Counted from the stretch's first letter, positions 28,283 to 38,824 are shown. The stretch: 64,000 nucleotides of DNA from Kazachstania africana CBS 2517 (GCF_000304475.1 NC_018944.1:682001-746000), one strand, 5' to 3'. Made by a program: numbers and translations. The notes: generated by a model not told the origin, from the sequence alone.

Positions 28283-29559
28283 TTCTTTATGAGAATCGCT
28301 ATTTTGCTATAAAAATAAAATATTGGAATAGAGGCAAGAAACCAATGTAAGTGCTCTTACTTTATATTACCACGGATAAATCAAAAATAGAATAAAACTA
28401 CGTCGAGCAACGAAAAATTTCGAGTCTTATCCCTTTGTCGTCGACGTTAGTCACTCAATGTCCATAAGTACCTTGAAACCCTCTAGACCTGACCCCATAT
28501 TTCAGAAGGGAAAGGAAGAGGCATTTATTTTGAAAACTGATATACGATAACTTATAGGAAAGTAAACTGCCCCACTAAGAAAAGAAGCAGGAGGAGGTTC
28601 CTATTTGAGAGCAACAATTTCCGTAGTCCCCAAAAAGAGTTCAAGTGATATTAGACCCACATAAAATTGAAAAAAATGTCTCAGCCGGGCTCTTTTATTT
28701 TCAGTAAAGTAGGGAATACAACAGTATTTAGAATTCAGATGTCCCAATAAAGCAGAAAAACAAGCTGCCTTCAACGTTACCAGGACACGCATACATGTGC
28801 CAAATTGTCCCACTCCTAAAGTCTGAAATATGTCTAAAAAAGATTTCAAAAATAGCCTATACTGGTGAAAGGTCCCTAAGTACCAATCCTAAATTAGCAT
28901 TGAGCTGAGGCCAGTAGTCATTCATATATTTAGGGAAAGGCTTACTTTCAATAAAGTGTGTAGGCGTGCCACTTAGTAGAGAGTGAATAATAGTGGATAC
29001 CTGTCGTCGAATGTCAACTTCTTGAATGTAACGAAAGCCATGAAGAAACGTTGTTTATACTAAGAAATAATCGGATTAACAGCTCCCCTTCTAACACTAT
29101 GTCTATATTGTTCTTGTGTTTAAGAAGCAAAAGGGATGGTTCTTTGAGAACTATCAAAGGAGCCAAGCATAAATGACTGGAATTCTTTTTCTAAACGACC
29201 AACTTTTTTACATTTTGTAAGTCTTTTTTTCCCACTATTCAATGGGCAAAAAATGTATGATAGCGCCATGCAGGTGTCAAAGAGAAAACCCGTGGCGCTC
29301 GATATGATATAGTTAAGTGGCCACTTGGCAAAGAAGCAGCAACTCGTGGAAACCTCTAACTTTTGTCTTCTCCAAGGGGTAAGTTGGAGGAGAAATCAGG
29401 GAACAGTAGAATGAAATATTTGCCAATAGCTATACTCCTAATTACTAAATCAGGACCTTCATATTTAAATGTAAAATATATTATCACTTCGCAGTATATA
29501 AAAGTCGAATATAGAGTTCCAACAAGCAACCGAAGAAGGGCAAAAGAGATACAGAAACG
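28283..29559. other. DIT1-DIT2 divergent regulatory region
   Basis: This 1277-bp region should hold the shared sporulation-specific control region. I did not find a perfect Ndt80 MSE. A 65-codon start-less minus-strand frame at 28857-29054 has weak similarity to the NBD1-TMD1 junction of the PDR pumps (see findings). An 82-codon minus-strand ORF at 28601-28849 is in another frame and has no identity. A TATA-like AGTATATAAAAG sits 59-70 bp upstream of DIT2. Confidence 0.5.
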
Positions 29560-31047
29560 ATGGCTTTTTACTTAGGTCTTGGACTATCAAGTTTACTCTT
29601 CGTGGCTATTTTTCTATTCAAGGTAATAATACCACCTTTCAATTTCCCGAGAAATATTCCCACAATCCCATTTTATGTCATATTCTTACCTTCATTTTTC
29701 AACATTGACCAAACTGAGCTTTATAACAACTATCTAAAAAAGCCTTTAGAAAGGTATGGTGCAGTTAATATATTTTTTGGTTCTAGATGGAACATTTTAG
29801 TTTCGAAGCCTGAGTATTTGGCCCAAATTTTCAGAGATGAGAACACTTTTGCTAAAAGTGGGAACCAAAAAAAGATTCCCTACAGCATACTTGCTGCATA
29901 TACTGGAGAAAATATTATAAGCGCACATGGAGATGCATGGAGAACCTATAGGCGTGTTATGACAAATGGTTTACAGTTCTTTAATGAAAAACCATTTGTT
30001 GAAAATATCCAACTTCTTTGTGATATCATTGAGGAAAAGAACCAGAAAACCCAGAAACAGGCAATCAAGGTTAGTCCTCTTATTCAAAGATTAGCATTAG
30101 ATAACATTTCACAAGTCCTATTGAGTTTTGATTTCGGTACTCTGAAAAATGATCTTAATCCTTTACACAGGCATTTGATCAGAATAAAGAAACAAATATT
30201 CGATCCATTTTTCTTGACTTTCCCATTTTTAGATCAGCTTCCAATTCCAAAAAGAAAGAGAGGGTTTGAAGATGTGAAAAAATTCAGAGAAATCTTGGTT
30301 ACTACAGTGAGAAAACAACTAGTTGATAATTACAAATTCGAACAGATCCAGTCTGTGTCAAGTGACCTAATAAGGGCACATAATAACGAAGTAATCAACT
30401 ACAAACAGCTCTCAGATAATATTGTAATTCTATTGGTTGCTGGTCATGAAAACCCGCAGTTGGCTATAACTACTGCACTCTATCTTTTGGCTAAGTACGA
30501 GCAAACATGGCAGATGAGGATTATTGACGAAATCAAACATATTAATGTTGAAGATATTAAGGAATTAGCAACTTTACCTTGCTTAAACTCATTTATATTT
30601 GAAGCGATACGATTTTACCCACCTTTGAACACAATCATTAATAGGTGTACTTCAAGAAAATGCCAATTGGGTACCGATATTGTTATACCAAAGGGCACAT
30701 ATGTAGGGTACAATAACTTTGGTAACTCACACAATGTTGCAAGCTGGGGTATTACAGCCGACTCTTTCGAGCCAGAAAGATGGGGGAACGATATTGAAAC
30801 GATAATGAAAAACTGGAAAATAGCAAAAAATAATTGTACATTGAGTTCCTTTCATGGAGGACGTAGAGCATGTTTAGGAGAAAAACTAGCTCTTGTCGAA
30901 CTCAGAATCACTATTGCTGGATTATTACAGAGATTTCATATTACGCTTGGATCAGAATGGGATGAAAAAATGACGCCTGCCGGACCTCTATGCCCATTAG
31001 ACTTGCAGTTGAACTTTGAACCTAGAAAGGATAGGAAAATTAATTGA
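29560..31047 (+). CDS. DIT2: DIT2, cytochrome P450 CYP56 (dityrosine formation)
   Basis: The product is a 495-aa cytochrome P450. An N-terminal membrane anchor spans about residues 1-26. Motifs in order are WRTYRR (127-132, helix C), AGHENPQ in helix I (294-300, with Asn in place of the usual Thr, as I recall for Dit2), ExxR E348-R351 (FEAIRF), and the heme-binding [10 protein letters not shown] (431-440) with ligand Cys438. Dit2 oxidatively couples two N-formyl tyrosines to bisformyl dityrosine for the spore wall. It is divergent from DIT1, so both enzymes of the pathway can be switched on together. It ends 56 bp before the 3' end of URH1. Confidence 0.95.
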   Translation: MAFYLGLGLSSLLFVAIFLFKVIIPPFNFPRNIPTIPFYVIFLPSFFNIDQTELYNNYLKKPLERYGAVNIFFGSRWNILVSKPEYLAQIFRDENTFAKSGNQKKIPYSILAAYTGENIISAHGDAWRTYRRVMTNGLQFFNEKPFVENIQLLCDIIEEKNQKTQKQAIKVSPLIQRLALDNISQVLLSFDFGTLKNDLNPLHRHLIRIKKQIFDPFFLTFPFLDQLPIPKRKRGFEDVKKFREILVTTVRKQLVDNYKFEQIQSVSSDLIRAHNNEVINYKQLSDNIVILLVAGHENPQLAITTALYLLAKYEQTWQMRIIDEIKHINVEDIKELATLPCLNSFIFEAIRFYPPLNTIINRCTSRKCQLGTDIVIPKGTYVGYNNFGNSHNVASWGITADSFEPERWGNDIETIMKNWKIAKNNCTLSSFHGGRRACLGEKLALVELRITIAGLLQRFHITLGSEWDEKMTPAGPLCPLDLQLNFEPRKDRKIN

Positions 31048-31103
31048 CCAACATCACTTATTATTATATTAATTTATATAACTTTATATAGTTCTTTTTA
31101 TTT

Positions 31104-32141
31104 TTAATCGATTGTTGAGTGTTTGGCTGCAAGTTCCAATGACTCTAATACTTGATCCCAAAAATAGTCAATATTGATATCAAATCCGACTATCGTTCCG
31201 ATACCACTTATGTTGAGCCCATGCTGTAGCGTTTCGTCATATTGAACTATCGGGTATATCTTCCCTACGTCTGGATCCTTAAGATCGGTAATTACTTCTA
31301 AATCCATTCTCTTGTATTGGAAATTGACTATATCCTGTGATTCAATTTCATAAAATTCAAGTATGGGGTAAAGAGTCATCGGATCATGTACGGGAGGTCC
31401 CGATGAAAAACCTTGAATATCCTTATAAGTGTGGTAAAAGAATTCGAACAATTCGAAATATAACCTTCTTAACTTAGAATGACCGTCTGCTAAGATTCTT
31501 TGGAATATTATTTCATTTGCTATAGCTTTATGTGTCAAATTTAAAGGTGAGAGGATACATTTATCCTTCAAAATTGGATCCTTCAAGACAAACTGAGCTG
31601 CCTGTGGGTCTACCCAGATATTAAATTCTGCACTTAAATTAATGTTTTTATTACCTATCCCTATCCCACCACCCATAATACTTATAAATTTAATCTTTTC
31701 CTTCAGATAAGGCTTAGATTTCATTAGCGTTGCAATGGATGTCATGGCACCAGTAGATACAAAAGTTAACTCACCATCAAACTTCAAAATTTCCTTTTCT
31801 ACTGCGTCCAAGTAGGTTATATCTTTCTTACATTTAAATGACGGAGTTGGTAGCAATGACGTGCCATCCAATCCTGTCACACCGTGTATATCCTCTGCAT
31901 AATGTGTGTGTCTCACCCAAGGCCTCTTTGCGCCTTTATAAACGGGGATAGAACGACTCATACCCATAGCGGTTAATAGAGATCTTGCGTTGTAATTTGT
32001 ATTCTTGGGGCTTGAATTCCCGTAACATGTGCTTATACCTCTTAGATCAAAGGCAGGATGGAAGGTTGAGATTAAGATAGCGATAGCGTCGTCATGACCA
32101 GGATCACAATCTAGCCAAATAGGTATTTTTGTGATTGTCAT
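31104..32141 (-). CDS. URH1: URH1, uridine/nicotinamide riboside nucleosidase
   Basis: The product (345 aa; S. cerevisiae about 340) belongs to the inosine-uridine nucleoside hydrolase family. The Ca2+-binding DCDPGHDDA cluster is at residues 11-19 near the N-terminus, and the distal GPPVHDPMTL motif carries the conserved His-Asp. Urh1 hydrolyses uridine, cytidine and nicotinamide riboside to base plus ribose in pyrimidine and NAD salvage. It is convergent with DIT2 and tandem with HPT1, another salvage gene, as in S. cerevisiae. The frame and the ATG start (32139-32141) are clear. Confidence 0.95.
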   Translation of the reverse strand: MTITKIPIWLDCDPGHDDAIAILISTFHPAFDLRGISTCYGNSSPKNTNYNARSLLTAMGMSRSIPVYKGAKRPWVRHTHYAEDIHGVTGLDGTSLLPTPSFKCKKDITYLDAVEKEILKFDGELTFVSTGAMTSIATLMKSKPYLKEKIKFISIMGGGIGIGNKNINLSAEFNIWVDPQAAQFVLKDPILKDKCILSPLNLTHKAIANEIIFQRILADGHSKLRRLYFELFEFFYHTYKDIQGFSSGPPVHDPMTLYPILEFYEIESQDIVNFQYKRMDLEVITDLKDPDVGKIYPIVQYDETLQHGLNISGIGTIVGFDINIDYFWDQVLESLELAAKHSTID

Positions 32142-32277
32142 TGCTTTGTGTTATGAGTAGGGTTCGAGCAATAGCCCTTATTTCTTTTATTTTTTCCCCC
32201 CATCCCGCCTTTATATATATATGTATATAATGTGGAGAGACATCGAGCTTTACCATTTAACTGATATAATACAACAC

Positions 32278-32928
32278 TCACGGTAAGAAGATATCATTAC
32301 CCTGTTTGATGGCCATCTTTGTATGGTATACTATATCTTTAGATTCCCATGGATAAGCGTACCATTTATCTGGGACTGTTCTTGCGGCAAAATAACGATA
32401 TTTGTCATTAATGATTTCATCAGGTAAATCAGCTTTCTTTGGTTTCAGTTTGTCATGCAAAACAAATATAGCGAATTTTGTCTTATAATCAGGGTTTTGT
32501 TCCAAATCGATACCTTGTGCTTTAGCTTGATCCGCTACATCTTTTTCCAATTCATACAATGCATAATGTAAAGTTGACCTTGTATCGTCGACTTCATCGA
32601 CGATCAGAACTCTCTTCCCAACAAGATTCAATTTACATTGTTCGTAATCAATCCATTGGATCCTCTTTATAGAAACTCCCGCTTTCTCGACACCAGAACC
32701 AGCTGATGTCAAATCATCATACAACGACAAGATAATAGCAAAAATTCTTATAGTTGGGACTCCCGGTTCCTTTAAAAAAGTTCTTAAGATCCTGGAAGGT
32801 ATGAATCCACCACCTCCTATGGCAATGATTAAATCTGGTTTAAAAAGTTTGATTCTTTCAGCGGTCATTTGGCACAACTGATGGATGTTGTTGTACGAAA
32901 TGTACTGTTTATCCTCTCCAGCCTCCAT
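32278..32928 (-). CDS. HPT1: HPT1, hypoxanthine-guanine phosphoribosyltransferase
   Basis: The product (216 aa from the chosen start; S. cerevisiae about 221) matches Hpt1 rather than the related Xpt1: DKQYISYNNIHQLCQ at the N-terminus, DLIIAIGGGGFIPSRILRTFLK, the PRPP-binding loop VLIVDEVDDTRSTL and the C-terminal PDKWYAYPWESKDIV. It makes IMP and GMP from hypoxanthine and guanine with PRPP. The longer frame begins nine codons upstream without support; the ATG at 32926-32928 gives the family N-terminus (MEAGEDKQYIS). A short upstream ORF overlaps this start (see findings). UTP5, which lies beside HPT1 in S. cerevisiae, is not here. Confidence 0.95.
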   Translation of the reverse strand: MEAGEDKQYISYNNIHQLCQMTAERIKLFKPDLIIAIGGGGFIPSRILRTFLKEPGVPTIRIFAIILSLYDDLTSAGSGVEKAGVSIKRIQWIDYEQCKLNLVGKRVLIVDEVDDTRSTLHYALYELEKDVADQAKAQGIDLEQNPDYKTKFAIFVLHDKLKPKKADLPDEIINDKYRYFAARTVPDKWYAYPWESKDIVYHTKMAIKQGNDIFLP

Positions 32929-33544
32929 TGCGCATACCCTATGAACAAGAGACAAGTATAACTATATATTTGAAGACGTATCTATGCTGTTATATAAGAA
33001 AAGAATTAACGGCATCTCAGCATCGTCATATCCCTCATTTATTTTACCTTTAACATTCGCAATAATCGTCTGCCTTCAAAGATGCAGTTAGTGCTGCGAT
33101 TTACACGGAACTCCGCGAATCGGACAGCACGCTGCGCGCTCGTCAAATTTTCTGAAAACCAAAAAAAAATAAAGAAAAAATTTCTGGCCACGTGAAAGTT
33201 TTGTACTTTTTGCTCCAGATGACACTTCAAATAAGTCACTTCATCCGCAGTGGAAACAACATACAACACTAGAGCGTACGTATCATCAGGCATCTGCATG
33301 CGTAGTCCCAAATAACGACAACAACACTACCCAATCTAGCATGTTTTCCGCGTCATAGTCAATACGTCGTTTTTTTTAAACGGTTCTTTGTTTTCTTTCC
33401 ACGCTGCGGGCGAAATATATAAAAGAGATTGAAATTTTTCACGTTGTGATTTTTTTTTACAGTCGCAAATTGTTTAGTTAAGCATTTTCGGGTATAGTGA
33501 ATTAGACCCTAAAGCAGCTCATCGATTTAAGAAACGAACATACA
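32929..33544. other. Divergent promoter region HPT1-NCB2
   Basis: This 616-bp region contains CACGTG (33189-33194, a Cbf1/Pho4-type E-box), several GC-rich palindromic bits (CTGCGCGCTCG) and poly-T tracts before NCB2. S. cerevisiae has UTP5 (YDR398W) in this interval; I find no remnant of it. Confidence 0.5.
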
Positions 33545-33985
33545 ATGGCTGGTATTGATAAAGACGATATTTCTTTACCCAAAGCTACAGTACAGAAACT
33601 CATATCAGAAGTACTGGATGATGATTTGTCGTTTAATAAGGATGCCAGAGAAATCATAATAAAATCCGGGATAGAATTCTTGATGATTCTATCTTCCATG
33701 TCCTCTGAAATGGCTGAACAGGACTCAAAGAAAACAATAGCACCTGAACACGTTTTGACTGCACTAAAAGAACTAGAATATGACTCATTTATCCCTTTCT
33801 TGGAACAAATCCTGACTGAGTTCAAAGGGACACAAAAAATTAGAGAGAGAAGAGATTCAAAATTTAAAAATTCTGGTCTAACTGAAGAAGAGTTACTACG
33901 ACAACAGGAAGAATTATTTAGAAAATCAAGATCTAAATTACAAAATAACGCAATACCAGAAAATATCAAGACTGAACAGCAATAA
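33545..33985 (+). CDS. NCB2: NCB2, NC2 beta (Dr1) subunit
   Basis: The product is 146 aa, the same length as I recall for S. cerevisiae Ncb2. A histone fold spans about residues 10-95 (SLPKATVQKLISEVLDDDLS, AREIIIKSGIEFLMILSSMS, KKTIAPEHVLTALKELEY). A Gln/Arg-rich tail follows with SGLTEEELLRQQEELF. With Bur6 it forms NC2, which binds TBP on DNA and represses or tunes RNA polymerase II initiation. ATG at 33545 with AAC ATACA context is the first in frame. Confidence 0.96.
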   Translation: MAGIDKDDISLPKATVQKLISEVLDDDLSFNKDAREIIIKSGIEFLMILSSMSSEMAEQDSKKTIAPEHVLTALKELEYDSFIPFLEQILTEFKGTQKIRERRDSKFKNSGLTEEELLRQQEELFRKSRSKLQNNAIPENIKTEQQ

Positions 33986-34137
33986 ATATACTACGTACAT
34001 TAAAAAAAATATTCCTTCTACGGTTATGCTCTCTTTCTTCCATCACTAATTTTTATATACACATTGAATGATAAAATATGAAAACTCTATAGAATTATAC
34101 ATTAAAATTTTGTACCTTTATTTGGGAAAGAGATTCT

Positions 34138-37038
34138 CTAATTACTCTGCTGAGATACAAATTGTAATATGGTATGTAATGATTCTTTCTTTTCATCATT
34201 TAACGATTTTATTATTTCTTCGTATCTAGTAGCATTCGTATTTCCAAGTTCATGGAAAAAGACCGTTATCGATTCAAACACATTGACTGAATCTAATGGT
34301 GTCTCTTTGAAATCGTCTTCGAAGTCTTCAAAATATTCTTCTTCCTCCTCTGGATCATTAAATTCATTGATAGTGGAGCCATCTTCAAGACCTTCTTCAC
34401 CTTTATTCATAATATCACGCTTTCTAATAGCATTCGGTAACTCCATCAGTAAATCAACTAATTTATTAGAAAATTGACCAATAAATCCATTGATACAGCT
34501 TGGTAAAGTTTCTAATTTCATCATCGAGGTAATAGCAAGAATTTGTAACTTTATAGCAAATACACTGGTCATCTTTAGTTCGAACCACATTGTCAATACT
34601 TCTAATGTTACTCCAGCATTTTCACATAAAGTCAAGGTTTCGACTGGCTTTATTATTAAATTGGATACAAGTAATTTGATCATAGTCTTCTCGTCAAATT
34701 CAATTTCATCCTTATTTTTAATCAATTGAATGGCTTTATCAAATAATGGTATATCTTTCATGGATAAACTAAACATTGTTAATAATGTTAATACGTTATC
34801 AATATCATAATCAATGTCACTCTCTAATTTTACTGACAAGACTGTTAAAAATGACTCAATATACGTTTGATCTTGTGGGAATCCAAATGTGATCATGGTT
34901 TCAAAGAAAACCGTATAATTATCAAAATAATCCATCGCATACGTTTGGAAAGAATCTATCACATCATGGAATAATTCCCAAATTTGAGGCTGGATCTTAC
35001 CATTATGTAACATTCTCGACGATAAGGCTAAAGAATCCATCAAATCAACGAGTTCTGTCATTAAACTAATTTGTGCGTTCATAATACCATATTTGCAAAC
35101 CTGTGAAAATTCATCAATCAATGAAACTTTGGTCATGGACATGACCATAGTGGTCATCGTTTGTAAAATTGAACTAGCTTGGATTTCTTGATCTTGATCG
35201 CCTGTTGAGTACATATCTTTAGAATTACTGTTATTTTCAATCATTACACGGGAGAGGTTGAAATATTGTTCCATTAAATTGTGAGCTAAATCTTTGGCAA
35301 ATGGTGTCAGTTCATCGGCAAATCTTTCAACGAATGATTCCATGACTTCTGATAAAATATCGATTTCAAAAATTTTTGATAGTTTTAATAAATTTTCCAT
35401 GATGCCTGGAACTTGACCAGCAATATGTGAATGGATACCAGTATTCAAAATGATTAGGGATTTTAAGGAATCAGCTGCTTCAATTCTAACTGGCAATAGA
35501 TTTGATTCATTGATTAAATGTCTGTAAGATAGATCATATACCTTTGATAACGTATCAACATCGTTGATTGGATTTTGATAGTTGGCAACTGTCTCTAGTG
35601 CTCTGGCAACTAAAAAGGGGTATTTTTCCTGTGCCAGTAAATCAGCAATATAATGAGTGAAAATACCCTCTAATTCATTACCAGAGTTCTCAAAGAAAGT
35701 AAATAGAGATGCAATGATTCTCATAGCACCCTCTTGCTTGTAGGCAACAGCCAAATCGTTAGCGTTATCTTTGAAACTAGTAAAAATATTATTGACAAAT
35801 GGTAAAATAGTGCTTAATTGTTCTGGACGCCTGTGACCAATGACAAATATAAAATCACCTGCAGCAACGTCTGCAGTAGATCCTTCCTTGTTGAAGTCAT
35901 AATAACGTCTAGTGTAGTCCTCTGGATCATCTTCTAGTAATTCGACACTTTGCTCATTGGCACAAAGACATGTAAAAATTACATTTTCGACTATAGTTGC
36001 CAAATGTGGCTCTATTAATGGGTATAATTGATCGGTGATCATGCATTTTTCTAAAAATTGGATTAAATAATAGAGTGAGGAATCACTCAACCAGAATTGA
36101 CCCGTACCCCAGGATTGGATGATCTCAAAATATTTCTGAACAATAGTTGGAGTAATATTTTGTAAAACATAATTTACAAATTCTTCAGAGATAGATTTGG
36201 TAGTTCTGGAATATTTGTGAATAAATCTATTCAAATTGCCGAACCCCCATTTACTGACTTTAACTCTCTTATCTAGTGACCTGTCGGAAGGATCTAATTC
36301 CAGAACTTCTTTTGGCTGTGGTTTGAAACAAACAAATAAGTGTAACTGAATCCATGAGTTTAGTTTTTCAACCTGATTGAAATAAGCTGGGAAATTATTC
36401 AAACATGCATATTTGAATGATTTTAAGATTAAATATAAAAGTTCACTTGATTTATAATCTGAAGCGTTGACTAAACCTGATAGCATATTCTCGATGATTG
36501 GGAAAACTACGCTAATGAAGGCATCGATCGGACCTCTGCTGTCCACCATGTCGTACCTATGCACCTTACAAAACTCGAAAGTTAATAATAAACCAGCGTA
36601 AATATATTCTTGTTTACCAGAATCCAATAATTCCTGAACTGGTTGCGTCAAATCCCAATCTTTACTAGTATAAAATATGTAATGGATGGCTTCAGTTAAA
36701 TGTGGTCTGATATGGTTACTTTCAACGTTGGTGACCAAGATTTCCACCAGATTGTCTTTAATCATCTTCTGTTCATCCATGCCAATATCATCTGGATTCA
36801 TTTTTCTGTCATTATCTAAAGCATACCAGGATCTGTGAACCTTATTTTTGAAATAGATGGCAGAGGACATACGAATATTTAATGGAATTTCTGCATTTGA
36901 CAAGACTTTCAAAAGAAAGAAAGTGAAACCAGATTCTTTCTGGAATTCGAATAATTGTGCTTCTGCTTGCTTGATGACCTTAGCATCGGCAACCATTGTC
37001 TGCTCGATGCAGGCTAAGATCGCTTGTTCGTTCAGCAT
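34138..37038 (-). CDS. SXM1: SXM1, karyopherin beta (importin)
   Basis: From the chosen start the product is 966 aa (S. cerevisiae about 944). The N-terminus MLNEQAILACIEQTMVADAK and the following HEAT-repeat pattern (FEFQKESGFTFFLLKVLSN, MSSAIYFKNKVHRSW) are those of the importin-beta N-terminal domain. An acidic run (DPEEEEEYFEDFEDDF) near the C-terminus is typical of Sxm1. It imports Lhp1, tRNA- and ribosome-related cargo into the nucleus with Ran. The frame is open 31 codons further upstream, but family conservation begins only at the ATG at 37036-37038. Confidence 0.93.
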   Translation of the reverse strand: MLNEQAILACIEQTMVADAKVIKQAEAQLFEFQKESGFTFFLLKVLSNAEIPLNIRMSSAIYFKNKVHRSWYALDNDRKMNPDDIGMDEQKMIKDNLVEILVTNVESNHIRPHLTEAIHYIFYTSKDWDLTQPVQELLDSGKQEYIYAGLLLTFEFCKVHRYDMVDSRGPIDAFISVVFPIIENMLSGLVNASDYKSSELLYLILKSFKYACLNNFPAYFNQVEKLNSWIQLHLFVCFKPQPKEVLELDPSDRSLDKRVKVSKWGFGNLNRFIHKYSRTTKSISEEFVNYVLQNITPTIVQKYFEIIQSWGTGQFWLSDSSLYYLIQFLEKCMITDQLYPLIEPHLATIVENVIFTCLCANEQSVELLEDDPEDYTRRYYDFNKEGSTADVAAGDFIFVIGHRRPEQLSTILPFVNNIFTSFKDNANDLAVAYKQEGAMRIIASLFTFFENSGNELEGIFTHYIADLLAQEKYPFLVARALETVANYQNPINDVDTLSKVYDLSYRHLINESNLLPVRIEAADSLKSLIILNTGIHSHIAGQVPGIMENLLKLSKIFEIDILSEVMESFVERFADELTPFAKDLAHNLMEQYFNLSRVMIENNSNSKDMYSTGDQDQEIQASSILQTMTTMVMSMTKVSLIDEFSQVCKYGIMNAQISLMTELVDLMDSLALSSRMLHNGKIQPQIWELFHDVIDSFQTYAMDYFDNYTVFFETMITFGFPQDQTYIESFLTVLSVKLESDIDYDIDNVLTLLTMFSLSMKDIPLFDKAIQLIKNKDEIEFDEKTMIKLLVSNLIIKPVETLTLCENAGVTLEVLTMWFELKMTSVFAIKLQILAITSMMKLETLPSCINGFIGQFSNKLVDLLMELPNAIRKRDIMNKGEEGLEDGSTINEFNDPEEEEEYFEDFEDDFKETPLDSVNVFESITVFFHELGNTNATRYEEIIKSLNDEKKESLHTILQFVSQQSN

Positions 37039-37249
37039 AATAAAGTAGTAAGGTTGAACTATTAGCTTGATTAATGTATAGAACGAATCAATAAATGTAG
37101 CTAAACGGCTGACAAAGTCCCAAAATATCAACAGTTAATAGTGAACTATTCACTTACTCTTCAATGCATTTGATGGTGATGCTCAAGAACAAGAAAAATT
37201 GAAAAAAAACACGTCTAAAATGATAGTGAAATAGCCATTAATATTAATA

Positions 37250-37257
37250 GCGATGAG
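37250..37257 (+). promoter_or_regulatory. PAC-like element (GCGATGAG) overlapping first SMP3 ATG
   Basis: GCGATGAG is a perfect match to the PAC element bound by Dot6/Tod6. It includes the first in-frame ATG of SMP3 and lies 212-219 bp upstream of SXM1, whose product serves ribosome and RNA-related import. Confidence 0.4.
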
Positions 37258-38824
37258 AAGAAGAGTCACATTGGGAAGCCATTTAGAGAGGTACAACAGA
37301 AGGCTGGTAATGGTTGGAATGAAGCATATTGGCTACTGTATTGGTGCGGTTGTGGCCATGCAGATGGCATACATTCATCCCGATGAGCATTTTCAAAGTC
37401 TGGAAATCATGATGAAGAAATTTATGGATGTTAGTGGTACCACGGCATGGGAGTTTGACAATATGAATGCTGCTAGAAGTTACGCTCCATTGCTTCTGTT
37501 CTATGGTCCCATTTTTTTTATTATGTCTCAAATGTTTCATTTGGAATCTCCATTGCTTGTACTGTATCTCGTTAGATTACAGCAATATTTAGTGTATATT
37601 GCTGTCATGAAACTTTCATTGAAAATACTATTACCATCCAAGAGACAACGTAGAAGGGCTGATTTCCTTATTTCCACCTCGTACATTACGTGGTGCTTCC
37701 AGAGTCACACTTTTTCTAATTCAAATGAAACACTACTGCTACTACTAGTCTTATCAATCTTCCACTTGCAAATTGTCAATGACAATTCAACTCATTCTAC
37801 GCTGTCAATTGCATCTGGATTTCTAATCACGGTGGGAATCTTTAACAGAATTACCTTCCCTGGCTTTATACTGCTACCATCGTTCTTAGTTTTCTTCAAA
37901 TTCTATGTTAAACATTGGAAGTCTTTGCTACTATTAATGATTTCAATCGCATGTTCATGTTATGTTTGCGCACTAATTGATACAAGGTTTTATCATTCTT
38001 CAACGTTATTATTAGCGCCTTTGAATAATTTAAAATACAATTTGAACGTAAATAATTTGGCAGAACATGGATTACATCCAAGGTACCTCCATTTATCAGT
38101 TAACCTTCCACAAATTCTACTTTCTGGTCTCCTATACATAATTCCTAGAGATACGGAAACAGCAGCACAACAGATCAAGACCTTACCATTTTTGTCGATC
38201 ATATCAAGCTTGATCGTCCTATCATCATTTCAACATCAAGAATCAAGATTCTTAGTGCCTTTATTACCTTTATTTTGCATAATATTTACTACCTCTAAAT
38301 ATAGGCATAGTTCTGCACTTTTGAAGTTATGGATAGTGTCAAACTTAATTATGGGAATAATAATGGGTTGCCTACATCAATCAGGTGTTTTAAATGTGCT
38401 TCAATACTTCCATACACCACAGCACAGCACCACGGTAGATATATGGTGGAAAACTTATTCACCACCCACGTGGATGTATATGAAAAATGCCTTAACCGTA
38501 TCAACGACTAACTTCGTTGATGATGTGGAAAAGATTGATTTGATTGATTTTAGTAATACCAACAATCATGTAGTCGATTTGAAAGGTTGCGATTTTGATC
38601 TGTTAAATTCGACAATATATGGATTTCTTGAAAAAGTAAATCATATCACCTTAATTGCACCAGATTCTATCAAGAAACATCTTGACCCAATGCTAGGCTC
38701 AAATCTATTAATGGAACAAATCTATCACTCATCTTCCCACCTAGATTTAGATCACTTTGATTTTGAAGATTTCAGTTCATTCAAGCTAGGAATCTCTGTA
38801 TATAGGATATCACATCAAAAGTAA
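37253..38824 (+). CDS. SMP3: SMP3, GPI mannosyltransferase 4
   Basis: The longest frame gives 523 aa (S. cerevisiae about 516). It is a multi-membrane-span dolichol-phosphate-mannose-dependent transferase of the PIG-B/PIG-Z/ALG12 family, with the lumenal HPDEHFQSLE motif (His42-Glu45) after the first membrane segment, and FNRITFPGF and HQESRFLVPLLPLF further on. Smp3 adds the fourth, side-branching mannose to the GPI precursor in the ER. S. cerevisiae keeps this gene on the sister duplicated track (YOR149C); here it is divergent from SXM1. In-frame ATGs at 37310 and 37319 are equally plausible starts, because the first ATG overlaps a PAC-like motif. Confidence 0.88.
   Translation: MRRRVTLGSHLERYNRRLVMVGMKHIGYCIGAVVAMQMAYIHPDEHFQSLEIMMKKFMDVSGTTAWEFDNMNAARSYAPLLLFYGPIFFIMSQMFHLESPLLVLYLVRLQQYLVYIAVMKLSLKILLPSKRQRRRADFLISTSYITWCFQSHTFSNSNETLLLLLVLSIFHLQIVNDNSTHSTLSIASGFLITVGIFNRITFPGFILLPSFLVFFKFYVKHWKSLLLLMISIACSCYVCALIDTRFYHSSTLLLAPLNNLKYNLNVNNLAEHGLHPRYLHLSVNLPQILLSGLLYIIPRDTETAAQQIKTLPFLSIISSLIVLSSFQHQESRFLVPLLPLFCIIFTTSKYRHSSALLKLWIVSNLIMGIIMGCLHQSGVLNVLQYFHTPQHSTTVDIWWKTYSPPTWMYMKNALTVSTTNFVDDVEKIDLIDFSNTNNHVVDLKGCDFDLLNSTIYGFLEKVNHITLIAPDSIKKHLDPMLGSNLLMEQIYHSSSHLDLDHFDFEDFSSFKLGISVYRISHQK

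Noticed and set aside
28601..28849. 82-codon minus ORF in the DIT1-DIT2 spacer
   Set aside because: It has no family features and is in another frame than the possible relic next to it.
33502..33969. 155-codon minus ORF opposite NCB2
   Set aside because: It is the exact antisense shadow of the conserved histone-fold gene NCB2.
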